A stretch of DNA of 64,000 nucleotides from Magicicada septendecula (taxonomy: Eukaryota > Arthropoda > Insecta > Hemiptera > Cicadidae): contig CM068373.1 of assembly GCA_034769895.1 (NCBI GenBank), positions 195,652,134 to 195,716,133 of the forward strand, in the 5' to 3' direction. The position numbers and the translations under genes were made by a program. How positions within the stretch are numbered: the stretch's first letter is position 1; every line of letters starts with the position of its first letter. Shown here one piece after another: positions 1-12,347 of the stretch. The notes beneath the pieces were generated by a model. That model did not search any database. It saw only the letters and a list, made by a program, of their open reading frames with translations, and was not told the origin of the DNA.

Positions 1-935
1 CAACCCGTAAACGTTACGTTACTTCCTAATGAACTAGAAAATATGACCCGTACCTACGATTTACCTCCTCACTTGCTGACGAATCAATCTGCGGAAAAAC
101 CTAGAATGATGACTCAAGTAAATCTAACTACCGAGCTCTATGGAAAAGTAACCCACCCTGTAGAACGTATTTTGTCTGATATACCAACCACTGATGGGCT
201 GAATATTACAAAGCTCCTAGATTTTCTCAAGCATCTGTTACAACTAAAGGATCTGCGACAACTAAGAGATGATCAGATTTTACAAGTAATTTTACCTAAA
301 TGTAGATCTCCTTTAAAAGATCGTGTGTTAGAATCCCTAAGGTATAATCACCCTGTAGAACTTCATACCACCCTAATAAGACATTTCATTCCCACTGGTA
401 TCTACGAAGAATTGAAGCGAAACTAGTACTTCGTGTACAAGGAACATACGAGAGATTAGCTCATTATATATCTGAAATAAGAGAATCTGCTTTATTGCTA
501 CAAGTTAAATGGAGTGAACAACAGTTAGTAGACACTATCTTAGTAGGACTATCTCCCGAGGAGCGATCTCGCCTAGCACTCATGAAGCGACCAACCACTT
601 TCACCGAACTAGAACTATGTTGTATATATTCGTCCAACGTCTAGTATTCCGACCAGAACAGACGCGTTTCTATGTCCCAGACTCAACGCAGAGATTCATT
701 CCAACCCCTACCAATTGGAACTGATATCCGAACCTACCGCGATAAGCGATTCGCAAGTACATCAAAAACCCAAAGCTACCCCCATATTTCGTACTCTAGA
801 CCAAAACCCCGACAACATGCGAGTGAAGTCAATGAAAAAAGAAGATGTTATAACTGTCGAAAGGCCGGACACATTAGCAAGAATTGTAAACAAAAGCGCT
901 ACCAACCGAAAACCGACCAGTCAAAAAACATGTGA
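1..935 (+). pseudogene. gag, copy 1 (broken, 5' end missing)
   Basis: Capsid/nucleocapsid polyprotein of the gypsy element, which would package the RNA in cytoplasmic particles. The frame is open from base 1 to 426, shifts near 421, meets TAG at 642-644, and continues to TGA at 933-935. The last part (from 672) carries a CCHC zinc knuckle, C-x2-C-x4-H-x4-C, at about 847-888, in a basic context as expected for nucleocapsid. The frameshift and the TAG also occur in copy 2, so they predate the duplication. The start codon lies outside the window. Confidence 0.85.
923..929 (+). promoter_or_regulatory. -1 ribosomal frameshift heptamer A AAA AAC, copy 1
   Basis: The heptamer lies in the gag zero frame just before the gag stop (933-935). 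The protease-pol frame is the -1 frame, open from this point. This fits the X XXY YYZ rule exactly and is the usual way such elements make Gag-Pol. No downstream pseudoknot was checked. Confidence 0.7.
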
Positions 936-1618
936 AGCTGGAAGAACAAAAATCCTACGTCTTCCGCAGCACTCGAAGGAAAGGTAAAAACAACAATAAT
1001 CATAGAATAAAAATAAATAGAAATAAAGGCATAGACCCTTACTTAACAAGATTTATTGAGAAGTGCAACTCTATTGGTGCATGCAAAACAAGTATATGCC
1101 AACTACCCTACGTACAGATAGACCTTGGAGCAACGAATATCCTTGGTTTAATTGATTCCGGATCTACCCGTAGTATAATTAGTCAACAGTTAGCCACCGT
1201 ATTAGCTAATCATAATCTGATTAAACGTAGCCAAAAGGTGAACATAAAGTGTGCCACCGCAAATAAACAAAACCTAAATATATCGCGCAGTATTACGGTG
1301 AAATTAAAAATAAAGAATTTTACTTGGTATGTTCCCCTACTAGTAGCTGAAGTGTTAAAACAAAACTTAATATTAGGCGCTGATTTTATAAGTAAAACTG
1401 GCTTAATCCTTGATATATATGCAAAACAATATTTCTTCAGATTTGATCGTACTCGAAAATATCAGTTAGACTCCGAGTTAAGTAACGACGCTATTTGTGA
1501 AACCTCAACTATTCAATCAGAACATCAAGAATCTAGTCTGAGTCATTTAAAAGGAAATGAGCGACAAAGAATTCAAAAGTTAATAAGGGAATTTTCTACT
1601 GTACTCACCCCCAAGTAA
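932..1618 (+). pseudogene. pol: aspartic protease segment, copy 1
   Basis: About 228 codons in the -1 frame relative to gag. The active-site motif is I-D-S-G-S-T at about residues 73-78, and the flap and second half (L-G-A-D-F) follow near residue 150. It would cleave Gag-Pol. The frame ends at TAA 1616-1618. A further frameshift near 1670 is needed to reach the RT frame; both lesions are shared with copy 2. No proper ATG start is expected, since it is read by frameshifting. Confidence 0.85.
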
Positions 1619-1672
1619 GGATTAACCCACTTAATCGAATATAAAATAAATCTTAGTGACAACAAGGTAATG

Positions 1673-3107
1673 ACGTCTTCATCCATACAAATTATCGCCT
1701 CCCAAGATGGAAATAATGAGAAACCACATTAACAAACTCATTGAGCAACACGTCATAGAACCGTCAACTTCTCCATACTCATCACCTGCATTCCTAGTAC
1801 CAAAAGGAACTGACAAACATAGACTAGTCGTAGATTATAGACAGCTAAATAAGAGTATAGAATTTGAATTGATACCCCTGCCCGACATTCACAGCGCGTT
1901 TCACTATTTTACAAAAGCGAAAAAATTCACCATAATGGACCTCAACCAAGCATTCCACCAAATCCCACTAGCTGAAAAATCAAAACATCTAACTGCTTTT
2001 GCTGTCCCATTTAATCTATATCAATTCACTAGAGTACCATTCGGTATATCACAAGGAAGTTCAGTATGTAGCAGACTGTTAGAGAAAATTTTTCATGACG
2101 TTAAATTTAAATTTGTATATCACTATCTTGACGATATAGTAGTATATAGTGAGTCAATGGATCAACATATTGATCACTTGCGTGAAGTATTATCCAGGTT
2201 AAAGAAAGCTGGACTGACCGTAAACCCAAGTAAAGTTAACTTCGCAGTAAAACAATTCTCCTTCTTAGGTCACATAGTATCAGCCGAAGGTAAGGTTAGC
2301 ATCGATCCCGAACGTACACGCGCAATCCGAGAATTCTTACCGCCGAGAGACGCCAAAGGTATAGCTCGATTTTTAGGTATGATTAATTATTTTCACAAGT
2401 ACATACCCCACTTAGCGGATATAGCAGCCCCATTGAATGCACTAAGAAAGAAAGGAACGAAATTCGAGTGGACTACTCGACACCAAGACGCGTTTGAAAC
2501 ACTTAAAGAAAGCATAATATCCCCACCGGTATTGCAGTTAGCAGATTTCAGTAAACCATTTGTCGTACAGACTGACAGCTCAAGTGTAGCATTAGGAGCC
2601 GTAATATACCAGGAAATCAATAATACTAGACTCCCGATCTGCTATGCATCCCATACATTGACCGAGCAAGAAAGGAAGTTCTCAGCCTACGAACTTGAAT
2701 GTTTAGCCGTAGTATTCGCCTTTGATAAATTCAAACCATTTTTGCAACACAAAGAATTTCTACTAGAAACCGATAATCAAGCCTTATCATGGTTATTGAA
2801 CCACCCAAAACAGTTCGGTCGTATCGGAAGATGGGTGTTAAGATTAAATTGCTACAAGTTCAAAGTGCAACATATTCGTGGTACTCAAAATGTAGTAGCC
2901 GATACTCTATCCCGCATGTTCCAACTACCCAATACAAGATCTGGCGAAGACAATATTGAAACCACTACCGTTAATACGCTAATTACTAACTTTCCCCTTG
3001 CATTTAAGGATATAGCATATCACCAACAACAAGATCCGAAATTGTGCAAAATAATAGAACAAATAGAGAAAGGAAATTATTCTGACAAATATACCTTGAG
3101 TAAGTGA
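1673..3107 (+). pseudogene. pol: reverse transcriptase and RNase H, copy 1
   Basis: An open stretch of about 470 codons. RT fingers (L-V-V-D-Y-R), palm with D-L-N-Q-A-F, and the catalytic box Y-L-D-D followed by I-V-V-Y-S near 2123-2150 are intact. RNase H follows with Q-T-D-S-S near 2570, E in Y-E-L-E-C-L, and E-T-D-N-Q. An in-frame TGA at 3105-3107, shared with copy 2, separates it from integrase, which lies in the same frame. RT uses a primer tRNA and copies the element RNA to DNA. Confidence 0.92.
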
Positions 3108-4244
3108 GTACTTTGTTTTAAAAAGGCAAACGGAAAATTACTGAGAATAATCGCCCTGGAAATAATTAAACCTATGCTAATGGAATACTACCATTCATCG
3201 ACCATTGGAGCTCATATGGGAATTAGGAAAACCATACATCGTATTCGCAAGGAATACCATTGGGAAAACATGAACAGTGAAATAAAAAGGTTCGTGAAAG
3301 AATGCGAAATCTGTGCTCTGAGCAAGCCAGCAAGAATCAGTCAAGTCGGAAAATTAATCTCAGAAATACCCACAACTCCCTTCTCGAAGATATACATAGA
3401 CTATTCTGGACCTTATCCTCGTTCTAAATCCGGAAATACGATGCTATTAATTTGTGTAGACTCCTTCACTAAATTCGTATGGATGTATCCTATGAGACGT
3501 GCATTAGCATCTACGACAATAAAAATTCTACAAGAAAGACTATTTAAAGATTATGGTACACCCTTACACCTGATATCTGATAATGGACCTCAGTTTAAAT
3601 CGAAAGAATTTAATGACATGTGTTTTAAATTAGGGATAAATCATATTACAGTGACCGAGTACAGACCGCAAGGAAACCTAGCAGAAAGATACTTGCGTAA
3701 CTTAAAATCAGCATTAATATCTTATCACGCTAAAGACCAGACAACCTGGGATCAAAATATATCATGGATACAATTTGTGTTCAACTCAGCGTATCATGAA
3801 GGACATAAATCAACACCATTTGATTTACTGTACAAGTATAAACCAAACCATCCTTTAACCACGAAGTGGAAAATCCATGAGTTATTGCCCCGCGACATAA
3901 ATGAGAATAACATATGAAAAATATGGAACGAAGCTCGTGCAAATTTGAGAGCGAATTTAGAAAAATCAAGGTAGTATCATGAGCAGAATAATAGGCAAAT
4001 AGAGTATAAAGTAGGTGATTTAGTAATGTATAAAACTCATCCTATGAGTAAAGCCGTTGAAAGGACCACTTCGAAACTATCATACCGATGGTGTGGCCCC
4101 TACCAAATTCATAAGTTCACCACCCCCATTACTGTAGCACTGTATGAACCCAATACAGAAAATTACGTTCGGAGAAGTCATCTGTCTCAAATAAAAAAAT
4201 TGTTTTCGTGTCAAAATAAAGAAGCACGACTACGAGAAAGATAG
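3108..4244 (+). pseudogene. pol: integrase, copy 1
   Basis: Continues the RT frame after TGA 3105-3107. It has an HHCC zinc domain (H-H in Y-Y-H-S-S-T-I-G-A-H, then C-E-I-C) and the DDE core: D in I-D-Y-S-G, D in S-D-N-G-P-Q-F, E in A-E-R-Y-L. A second in-frame TGA at 3915-3917 (shared with copy 2) and TAG at 3972-3974 (only here) break the C-terminal domain. The end reads into a basic tail and stops at 4244. There is no chromodomain and no env after it. Confidence 0.9.
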
Positions 4245-4830
4245 TAAACCGAGAATACTACTTAAGTATTGAGAATAAAATATGTTGTATATACTTATAC
4301 AGAAATACGATAAGATTTTGCAACATCCTATACCGTAAGTGAGTATAAACTCAAACCCCTCGTACGAATACTAGCGAGGCCTGATCAACCTTAGCTAATG
4401 TCCTGCGAGAATGATATAAAGAATGAGAAGTCAGCTGACGATGAAGATGACGATGACGAGAGAGAGAAAGAAAAAAAATAATCCCTAGCGCAGTAAACTA
4501 AAAGTAATTCGATTGTTATTACAATACGTGATTATTATTAGTAACATACTCATGAGTAGAACTCCGTAAAATGAGTGATGAATTCAAGCAAAAAACCAGT
4601 AGTAGATGTAAGATTTAAAATAATGTAGATTTATGTTTTGTGTATTTTATGTGTAGTAGATGTAGTAGAATTTAAATATTTTGTGTAAGTGTAAGATATT
4701 CAATTGATGGATAGAAATAATCTGAGAGAGAGAAATTTCAGTATGAAGTTCTGTGTCCAAATGTAATTGTGTTTATTAGATTTTCTATTATGACCCCACC
4801 ACCCCGTATTCATCGTTAGGTGCAGGAGAA
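4245..4830 (+). other. gypsy copy 1: 3' untranslated region and polypurine tract
   Basis: AT-rich, no usable reading frame. A long purine run lies at about 4454-4479. A second, short tract (GCAGGAGAA, 4822-4830) touches the LTR and is the likelier plus-strand primer. Confidence 0.7.
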
Positions 4831-6226
4831 TGTGACGATTTTAAAAAATATTTAAATCTCACAAATAAAAAATTTTTGCTTTCTAACAAGTAAGAGTATT
4901 ATCCACCCCTTACCTATACCTAGATTCCTGCATCAACTTGAAATTGTCCCGTACCAACACGCAAAGAACGGTGTTATTTAGCTAATAATAATAATTACGT
5001 TAATTATTTAAAATACGTACTAAATAAATAAGGAAATTCCTAATTCATAACAAAAGTAAAATAAAGTATTACAATTTAATTAATGAATAATTAATACTAA
5101 ATAAAAGAACGAACTATTTTCTCAGTGCGTAAAACCGCGCCAGCTTACTGACCCCTCGCCGCTAAACTATGCAGACATTCGCTAGTGAAACTTCGACATG
5201 TAAAGATGTCAGTTTTGTTTTGTCCACATACACGTAGGTGTATGCCGTTAAAAGATTATATCCAGTTTGTGGTGATATCGTTTTGAAAAATGTAGCGTGG
5301 AAATAATAAAAAAATATATAATGTAGTGTGTGAAGAGTTATAAAAAAAAAAGAAAGGAAAACGTAGCCGACACATCTCTTAAAAAATAAAACTGTAAGTG
5401 GTAAGATATGTTACTTACCAGACTTTAGTACTGCAAAATAAGAACTGTAATTAAGGTGTAAAATGTGAACAACTAACTCCAGAAGTGGAAAACTCAAACT
5501 ACAACAGTATGAACTTCCAGTAAAAAATCCGATCGTCGAGACTACCAGATACAATCAACATAATGGAGCACCAAGAGGAACCATGTATTGCACCCTAGAA
5601 GACGACAGAAGATGACCATCATGGACCCCACAACAACCTCATGTTAAATTCAGGTGATATCCAAACATAACATTTGTAAAAATTTGTTTCAACAAGAGAA
5701 GTAACAAAAGAACAGTAAAGAACTTTTGGTAATTTAAAGAGTAACTTATAAGATTTGTAATTTCTGTAATGAAGTAGTAGTAACATCACGATATCTAAAT
5801 GTAAGGTAATTCTGTAAATTACAACCAACATTATTCTTCAAATAATTTGGTTAAAGTTGTGATAAATTAAAACATAACAAAGTTGAGACCCGGATCCGAG
5901 GTACTTAAAACAATATCTAGATGAATACTTTTGAGATAAAAGGAATAAGACATTTAATATTTTTAAAGCATTAAATGGAGAATTTACTAGAGTAATTCTT
6001 TTAAAAGCAAAGTAAACCATGAGATTTGAATAATAATAAAGAGATGTTTTTGCTAACAATTAGCGAGTGAATAAATTTATGCAATCCTTGACTAATTCCT
6101 ATGTAATAATGTGTTATAATTTGTTAGTAAGTAAGTTTTACTAACAACGGCAGCTAGTTTAATTAACAGGTAACGAATTGAACTAGTTCCCGACTTTTGT
6201 GATGTCTTAACAAGGGAGACGTCACA
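4831..6226 (+). repeat. gypsy LTR shared by copies 1 and 2
   Basis: A 1396-bp LTR starting TGTGACG and ending CGTCACA, a 7-bp inverted terminal repeat. Its left edge touches the purine tract at 4822-4830. It serves as 3' LTR of copy 1 and 5' LTR of copy 2. It differs from the LTR at 12348-13739 by a few substitutions and a 4-bp tandem duplication near 6126-6133. Confidence 0.88.
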
Positions 6227-6941
6227 AAATTGCGCCACTCTGCTTCATAAAAAAGAAATAATTTTGTACATTGTTATAATTTATCAACAGTAACGTTGTA
6301 GAATACATAAATTTATTCACTCTGAAATTGGGAACAATTAAATGAGTAAAGTTTTAATTAAGATATAATAATATTAGTATTGGGACATTGCCGTAATAAA
6401 CAAGTCATCGCTGGTAGAAATTCCATTTTAAACGTGTCGGTATTGACAAGCTGTTTCATGTTAAAAGCGTGTCGAGAAAGGTAAATTCTTCCCTTGGTAC
6501 GTACGCATCTCATACAAAACTCCCCTCGCGGACATAACAGACATTCCTAAACACGATAATTTCCTGTTCTGAATTGTCCTCGGAACAATTGTCTGAATCA
6601 CCCTACTTGTTAAACCTCCCTATGCAAACAATAAGACTCCCCCCAATCAGCTGACCCATTGTGCTATTGTTAAAGCAATGAACTCTTCGTATGTGAAATT
6701 TCTCTCCACTATAAAATGATGTTAGCGTTTTGTTTTGACTGATTATATATGATAGTACAGAAAATTGAATTGTTGTGAGATAAATTTAATTTGATTAATT
6801 AGTATAAGATTCTATATGTAATAAGATATATATATATGTGTGTGTGTTTAAATGAATTCACGTTTTATAAGTGTTTAAAATAGATGACATAAGATTTGTC
6901 GTACGTAATACGTCGTGTATTTAAAGTTGTTATTAACAAAA
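6227..6941 (+). other. gypsy copy 2: leader with primer-binding region
   Basis: About 715 bases between the LTR and gag, without a coding frame. The primer-binding site should be in the first bases (T-T-G-C-G-C-C-A-C-T region, 6230-6247), but I cannot assign the tRNA. Confidence 0.55.
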
Positions 6942-8446
6942 AATGTCTCAATTTAACCCCGACTTGTTGTTGAAGGACGAATTAAGCTATGAAGCATTTT
7001 GCGTGGTCTTCCCTACTCAAATGTAACTGTCGCGGAACTTCGCAAGACGTTACATGAAAATAAACCGGAAAAACCCTCATTGTTAAATCGTTTGAGTGCC
7101 TTAGATTTTGAAAGTGAAAAGGAAACATGCTATCATAAGTATACAGAACTAACTTCGATCGCACAAACCCTGCGTGATGAAAAATCCCCCACAGTAATTT
7201 TACGCACCACCCAAAGAATCGAACATCTGACCCGCCGTATCACCAATTTGTTGAATTAGCCCGGTGATAAAGTTACCCCACCGGATACGCAAAAATTCAC
7301 GGAGGAAGCATTACAACAATTACCCGAGATAATGCGCGAATTACGTCGAAGGTCCGAATCATTTAGATTAGAAGAGATTGAAGAAGCAATGACGAAACTA
7401 AATATTTCCCCTAATCAAGAACAGCAAACCGGTACTGCAAAATTTCAGTTTCTGCAGGAATCCAATATAGATCCATTTAAAGAAAGGTTAACTGGTAGAC
7501 AAGTAAATATCCAACCCGTAAACGTTACGTTACTTCCTAATGAACTAGAAAATATGACCCGTACCTACGATTTACCTCCTCACTTGCTGACGAATCAATC
7601 TGCGGAAAAACCTAGAATGATGACTCAAGTAAATCTAACTACCGAGCTCTATGGAAAAATAACCCACCCTGTAGAACGTATTTTGTCTGATATACCAACC
7701 ACTGATGGGCTGAATATTACAAAGCTCCTAGATTTTCTCAAGCATCTGTTACAACTAAAGGATCTGCGACAACTAAGAGATGATCAGATTTTACAAGTAA
7801 TTTTACCTAAATGTAGATCTCCTTTAAAAGATCGTGTGTTAGAATCCCTAAGGTATAATCACCCTGTAGAACTTCATACCACCCTAATAAGACATTTCAT
7901 TCCCACTGGTATCTACGAAGAATTGAAGCGAAACTAGTACTTCGTGTACAAGGAACATACGAGAGATTAGCTCATTATATATCTGAAATAAGAGAATCTG
8001 CTTTATTGCTACAAGTTAAATGGAGTGAACAACAGTTAGTAGACACTATCTTAGTAGGACTATCTCCCGAGGAGCGATCTCGCCTAGCACTCATGAAGCG
8101 ACCAACCACTTTCACCGAACTAGAACTATGTTGTATACATTCGTCCAACGTCTAGTATTCCGACCAGAACAGACGCGTTTCTATGTCCCAGACTCAACGC
8201 AGAGATTCATTCCAACCCCTACCAATTGGAACTGATATCCGAACCTACCGCGATAAGCGATTCGCAAGTACATCAAAAACCCAAAGCTACCCCCATATTT
8301 CGTACTCTAGACCAAAACCCCGACAACATGCGAGTGAAGTCAATGAAAAAAGAAGATGTTATAACTGTCGAAAGGCCGGACACATTAGCAAGAATTGTAA
8401 ACAAAAGCGCTACCAACCGAAAACCGACCAGTCAAAAAACATGTGA
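6942..8446 (+). pseudogene. gag, copy 2 (broken)
   Basis: The ATG at 6942 begins a short reading frame that loses frame near 6998, then runs to TAG 7257-7259. It stays in the same frame to 7934, shifts again at about 7932, meets TAG 8153-8155, and reaches TGA 8444-8446. The CCHC zinc knuckle lies at about 8358-8400. The lesions from 7932 on are the same as in copy 1. The early ones cannot be compared because copy 1 starts later. I chose the ATG at 6942 because the homologous frame begins there. Confidence 0.85.
8434..8440 (+). promoter_or_regulatory. -1 ribosomal frameshift heptamer A AAA AAC, copy 2
   Basis: Same position relative to the gag stop (8444-8446) as in copy 1. The protease frame is -1 to gag. 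Confidence 0.7.
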
Positions 8447-9129
8447 AGCTGGAAGAACAAAAATTCTACGTCTTCCGCAGCACTCGAAGGAAAGGTAAAA
8501 ACAACAATAATCATAGAATAAAAATAAATAGAAATAAACGCATAGACCCTTACTTAACAAGATTTATTGAGAAGTGCAACTCTATTGGTGCATGCAAAAC
8601 AAGTATATGCCAACTACCCTACGTACAGATAGACCTTGGAGCAACGAATATCCTTGGTTTAATTGATTCCGGATCTACCCGTAGTATAATTAGTCAACAG
8701 TTAGCCACCGTATTAGCTAATCATAATCTGATTAAACGTAGCCAAAAGGTGAACATAAAGTGTGCCACCGCAAATAAACAAAACCTAAATATATTGCGCA
8801 GTATTACGGTGAAATTAAAAATAAAGAATTTTACTTGGTATGTTCCCCTACTAGTAGCTGAAGTGTTAGGACAAAACTTAATATTAGGCGCTGATTTTAT
8901 AAGTAAAACTGGCTTAATCCTTGATATATATGCAAAACAATATTTCTTCAGATTTGATCGTACTCGAAAATATCAGTTAGACTCCGAGTTAAGTAACGAC
9001 GCTATTTGTGAAACCTCAGTTATTCAATCAGAACATCAAGAATCTAGTCTGAGTCATTTAAAAGGAAATGAGCGACAAAGAATTCAAAAGTTAATAAGTG
9101 AATTTTCTACTGTACTCACCCCCAAGTAA
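8443..9129 (+). pseudogene. pol: aspartic protease segment, copy 2
   Basis: Same 228-codon frame as in copy 1, with the D-S-G active site and L-G-A-D-F. It ends at TAA 9127-9129, shared with copy 1. A few amino-acid changes separate the copies. The shift into the RT frame near 9181 is shared too. Confidence 0.85.
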
Positions 9130-9183
9130 GGATTAACCCACTTAATCGAATATAAAATAAATCTTAGTGACAACAAGGTAATG

Positions 9184-10619
9184 ACGTCTTCATCCATACA
9201 AATTATCGCCTCCCAAGATGGAAATAATGAGAAACCACATTAACAAACTCATTGAGCAACACGTCATAGAACCGTCAACTTCTCCATACTCATCACCTGC
9301 ATTCCTAGTACCAAAAGGAACTGACAAACATAGACTAGTCGTAGATTATAGACAGCTAAATAAGAGTATAGAATTTGAATTGATACCCCTGCCCGACATT
9401 CACAGCGCGTTTCACTATTTTACAAAAGCGAAAATCTTTCACCATAATGGACCTCAACCAAGCATTCCACCAAATCCCACTAGCTGAAGAATCAGAACAT
9501 CTACCTGCTTTTGCTGTCCCATTTAATCTATATCAATTCACTAGAGTACCATTCGGTATATCACAAGGAAGTTCAGTATGTAGCAGACTGTTAGAGAAAA
9601 TTTTTCATGACGTTAAATTTAAATTTGTATATCACTATCTTGACGATATAGTAGTATATAGTGAGTCAATGGATCAACATATTGATCACTTGCGTGAAGT
9701 ATTATCCAGGTTAAAGAAAGCTGGACTGACTGTAAACCCAAGTAAAGTTAACTTCGCAGTAAAACAATTCTCCTTCTTAGGTCACATAGTATCAGCCGAA
9801 GGTAAGGTTAGCATCGATCCCGAACGTACACGCGCAATCCGAGAATTCTTACCGCCGAGAGACGCCAAAGGTATAGCTCGATTTTTAGGTATGATTAATT
9901 ATTTTCACAAGTACATACCCCACTTAGCGGATATAGCAGCCCCATTGAATGCACTAAGAAAGAAAGGAACGAAATTCGAGTGGACTACTCGACACCAAGA
10001 CGCGTTTCAAACACTTAAAGAAAGCATAATATCCCCACCGGTATTGCAGTTAGCAGATTTCAGCAAACCATTTGTCGTACAGACTGACAGCTCAAGTGTA
10101 GCATTAGGAGCCGTAATATACCAGAAAATCAATAATACTAGACTCCCGATCAGCTATGCATCCCATACATTGACCGAGCAAGAAAGGAAGTTCTCAGCCT
10201 ACGAACTTGAATGTTTAGCCGTAGTATTCGCCTTTGATAAGTTCAAACCATTTTTGGAACACAAAGAATTTCTACTAGAAACCGATAATCAAGCCTTATC
10301 ATGGTTATTGAACCACCCAAAACAGTTCGGTCGTATCGGAAGATGGGTGTTAAGATTAAATTGCTACAAGTTCAAAGTGCAACATATTCGTGGTACTCAA
10401 AATGTAGTAGCCGATACTCTATCCCGCATGTTCCAACTACCCAATACAAGATCTGGCGAAGACAATATTGAAACCACTACCGTTAATACGCTAATTACTA
10501 ACTTTCCCCTTGCATTTAAGGATATAGCATATCACCAACAACAAGATCCGAAATTGTGCAAAATAATAGAACAAATAGAGAAAGGAAATTATTCTGACAA
10601 ATATACCTTGAGTAAGTGA
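9184..10619 (+). pseudogene. pol: reverse transcriptase and RNase H, copy 2
   Basis: Same domains as copy 1, with Y-L-D-D near 9635 and RNase H after 10050. A one-base insertion near 9435, not present in copy 1, splits the RT frame between the fingers and the D-L-N-Q-A-F motif. It ends at the shared TGA 10617-10619. Confidence 0.9.
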
Positions 10620-11755
10620 GTACTTTGTTTTAAAAAGGCAAACGGAAAATTACTGAGAATAATCGCCCTGGAAATAATTAAACCTATGCTAATGGAATAC
10701 TACCATTCATCGACCATTGGAGCTCATATGGGAATTAGGAAAACCATACATCGTATTCGCAAGGAATACCATTGGGAAAACATGAACAGTGAAATAAAAA
10801 GGTTCGTGAAAGAATGCGAAATCTGTGCTCTGAGCAAGCCAGCAAGAATCAGTCAAGTCGGAAAATTAATCTCAGAAATACCCACAACTCCCTTCTCGAA
10901 GATATGCATAGACTATTCTGGACCTTATCCTCGTTCTAAATCCGGAAATACGATGCTATTAATTTGTGTAGACTCCTTCACTAAATTCGTATGGATGTAT
11001 CCTATGAGACGTGCGTTAGCATCTACGACAATAAAAATTCTACAAGAAAGACTATTTAAAGATTATGGTAACCCTTACACCTGATATCTGATAATGGACC
11101 TCAGTTTAAATCGAAAGAATTTAATGACATGTGTTTTAAATTAGGGATAAATCATATTACAGTGACCGAGTACAGACCGCAAGGAAACCTAGCAGAAAGA
11201 TACTTGCGTAACTTAAAATCAGCATTAATATCTTATCACGCTAAAGACCAGACAACCTGGGATCAAAATATATCATGGATACAATTTGTGTTCAACTCAG
11301 CGTATCATGAAGGACATAAATCAACACCATTTGATTTACTGTACAAGTATAAACCAAACCATCCTTTAACCACGAAGTGGAAAATCCATGAGTTATTGCC
11401 CCGCGACATAAATGAGAATAACATATGAAAAATATGGAACGAAGCTCGTGCAAATTTGAGAGCGAATTTAGAAAAATCAAGGAAGTATCATGAGCAGAAT
11501 AATAGGCAAATAGAGTATAAAGTAGGTGATTTAGTAATGTATAAAACTCATCCTATGAGTAAAGCCGTTGAAAGGACCACTTCGAAACTATCATACCGAT
11601 GGTGTGGCCCCTACCAAATTCATAAGTTCACCACCCCCATTACTGTAGCACTGTATGAACCCAATACAGAAAATTACGTTCGGAGAAGTCATCTGTCTCA
11701 AATAAAAAAATTGTTTTCGTGTCAAAATAAAGAAGCACGACTACGAGAAAGATAG
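10620..11755 (+). pseudogene. pol: integrase, copy 2
   Basis: HHCC zinc domain and the first catalytic D are in the RT frame. A one-base deletion near 11070, private to this copy, moves the second D (S-D-N-G-P-Q-F) and the E into another frame, which resumes in the open stretch from about 11129. The shared TGA is at 11426-11428. The K codon at the site of copy 1's private TAG is intact here. It stops at 11755. Confidence 0.9.
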
Positions 11756-12347
11756 TAAACCGAGAATACTACTTAAGTATTGAGAATAAAATATGTTGTA
11801 TATACTTATACAGAAATACGATAAGATTTTGCAACATCCTATACCGTAAGTGAGTATAAACTCAAACCCCTCGTACGAATACTAGCGAGGCCTGATCAAC
11901 CTTAGCTAATGTCCTGCGAGAATGATATAAAGAATGAGAAGTCAGCTGACGATGAAGATGACGATGACGAGAGAGAGAAAGAAAAAAAAATAATCCCTAG
12001 CGCAGTAAACTAAAAGTAATACGATTGTTATTACAATACGTGATTATTATTAGTAACATACTCATGAGTAGAACTCCGTAAAATGAGTGATGAATTCAAG
12101 CAAAAAACCAGTAGTAGATGTAAGATTTAAAATAAGGTAAAAAATTTAATGTTTTGTGTATTTCATGTGTAGTAGATGTAGTAGAATTTAAATATTTTGT
12201 GTAAGTGTAAGATAATCAATTGATGGATAGAAATAATCTGAGAGAGAGAAATTTCAGTATGAAGTTCTGTGTCCAAATGTAATTGTGTTTATTAGATTTT
12301 CTATTATTACCCCCACCACCCCGTATTCATCGTTAGGTGCAGGAGGA
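11756..12347 (+). other. gypsy copy 2: 3' untranslated region and polypurine tract
   Basis: Same non-coding stretch as in copy 1, with a long purine run at about 11968-11990 and the short tract GCAGGAGGA (12339-12347) next to the LTR. Confidence 0.7.

Larger units (their letters stand above)
1..6226 (+). mobile_element. Ty3/gypsy LTR retrotransposon, copy 1 (5' end outside window)
   Basis: The first 6.2 kb is an LTR retrotransposon entered in the middle of gag. Order is gag with zinc knuckle, protease, reverse transcriptase, RNase H, integrase, 3' untranslated stretch, LTR; integrase after RT is the Ty3/gypsy order. Bases 1-6226 match 7512-13739 almost base for base, so this is one of two tandem copies. 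Both coding regions are broken. There is no env reading frame between integrase and the LTR. It is not autonomous as seen. Confidence 0.95.

Noticed and set aside
421..11428. Frame breaks in the tandem gypsy copies as sequencing errors
   Set aside because: Six lesions occur at the same positions in both copies, so they are real; only the private ones could be errors.
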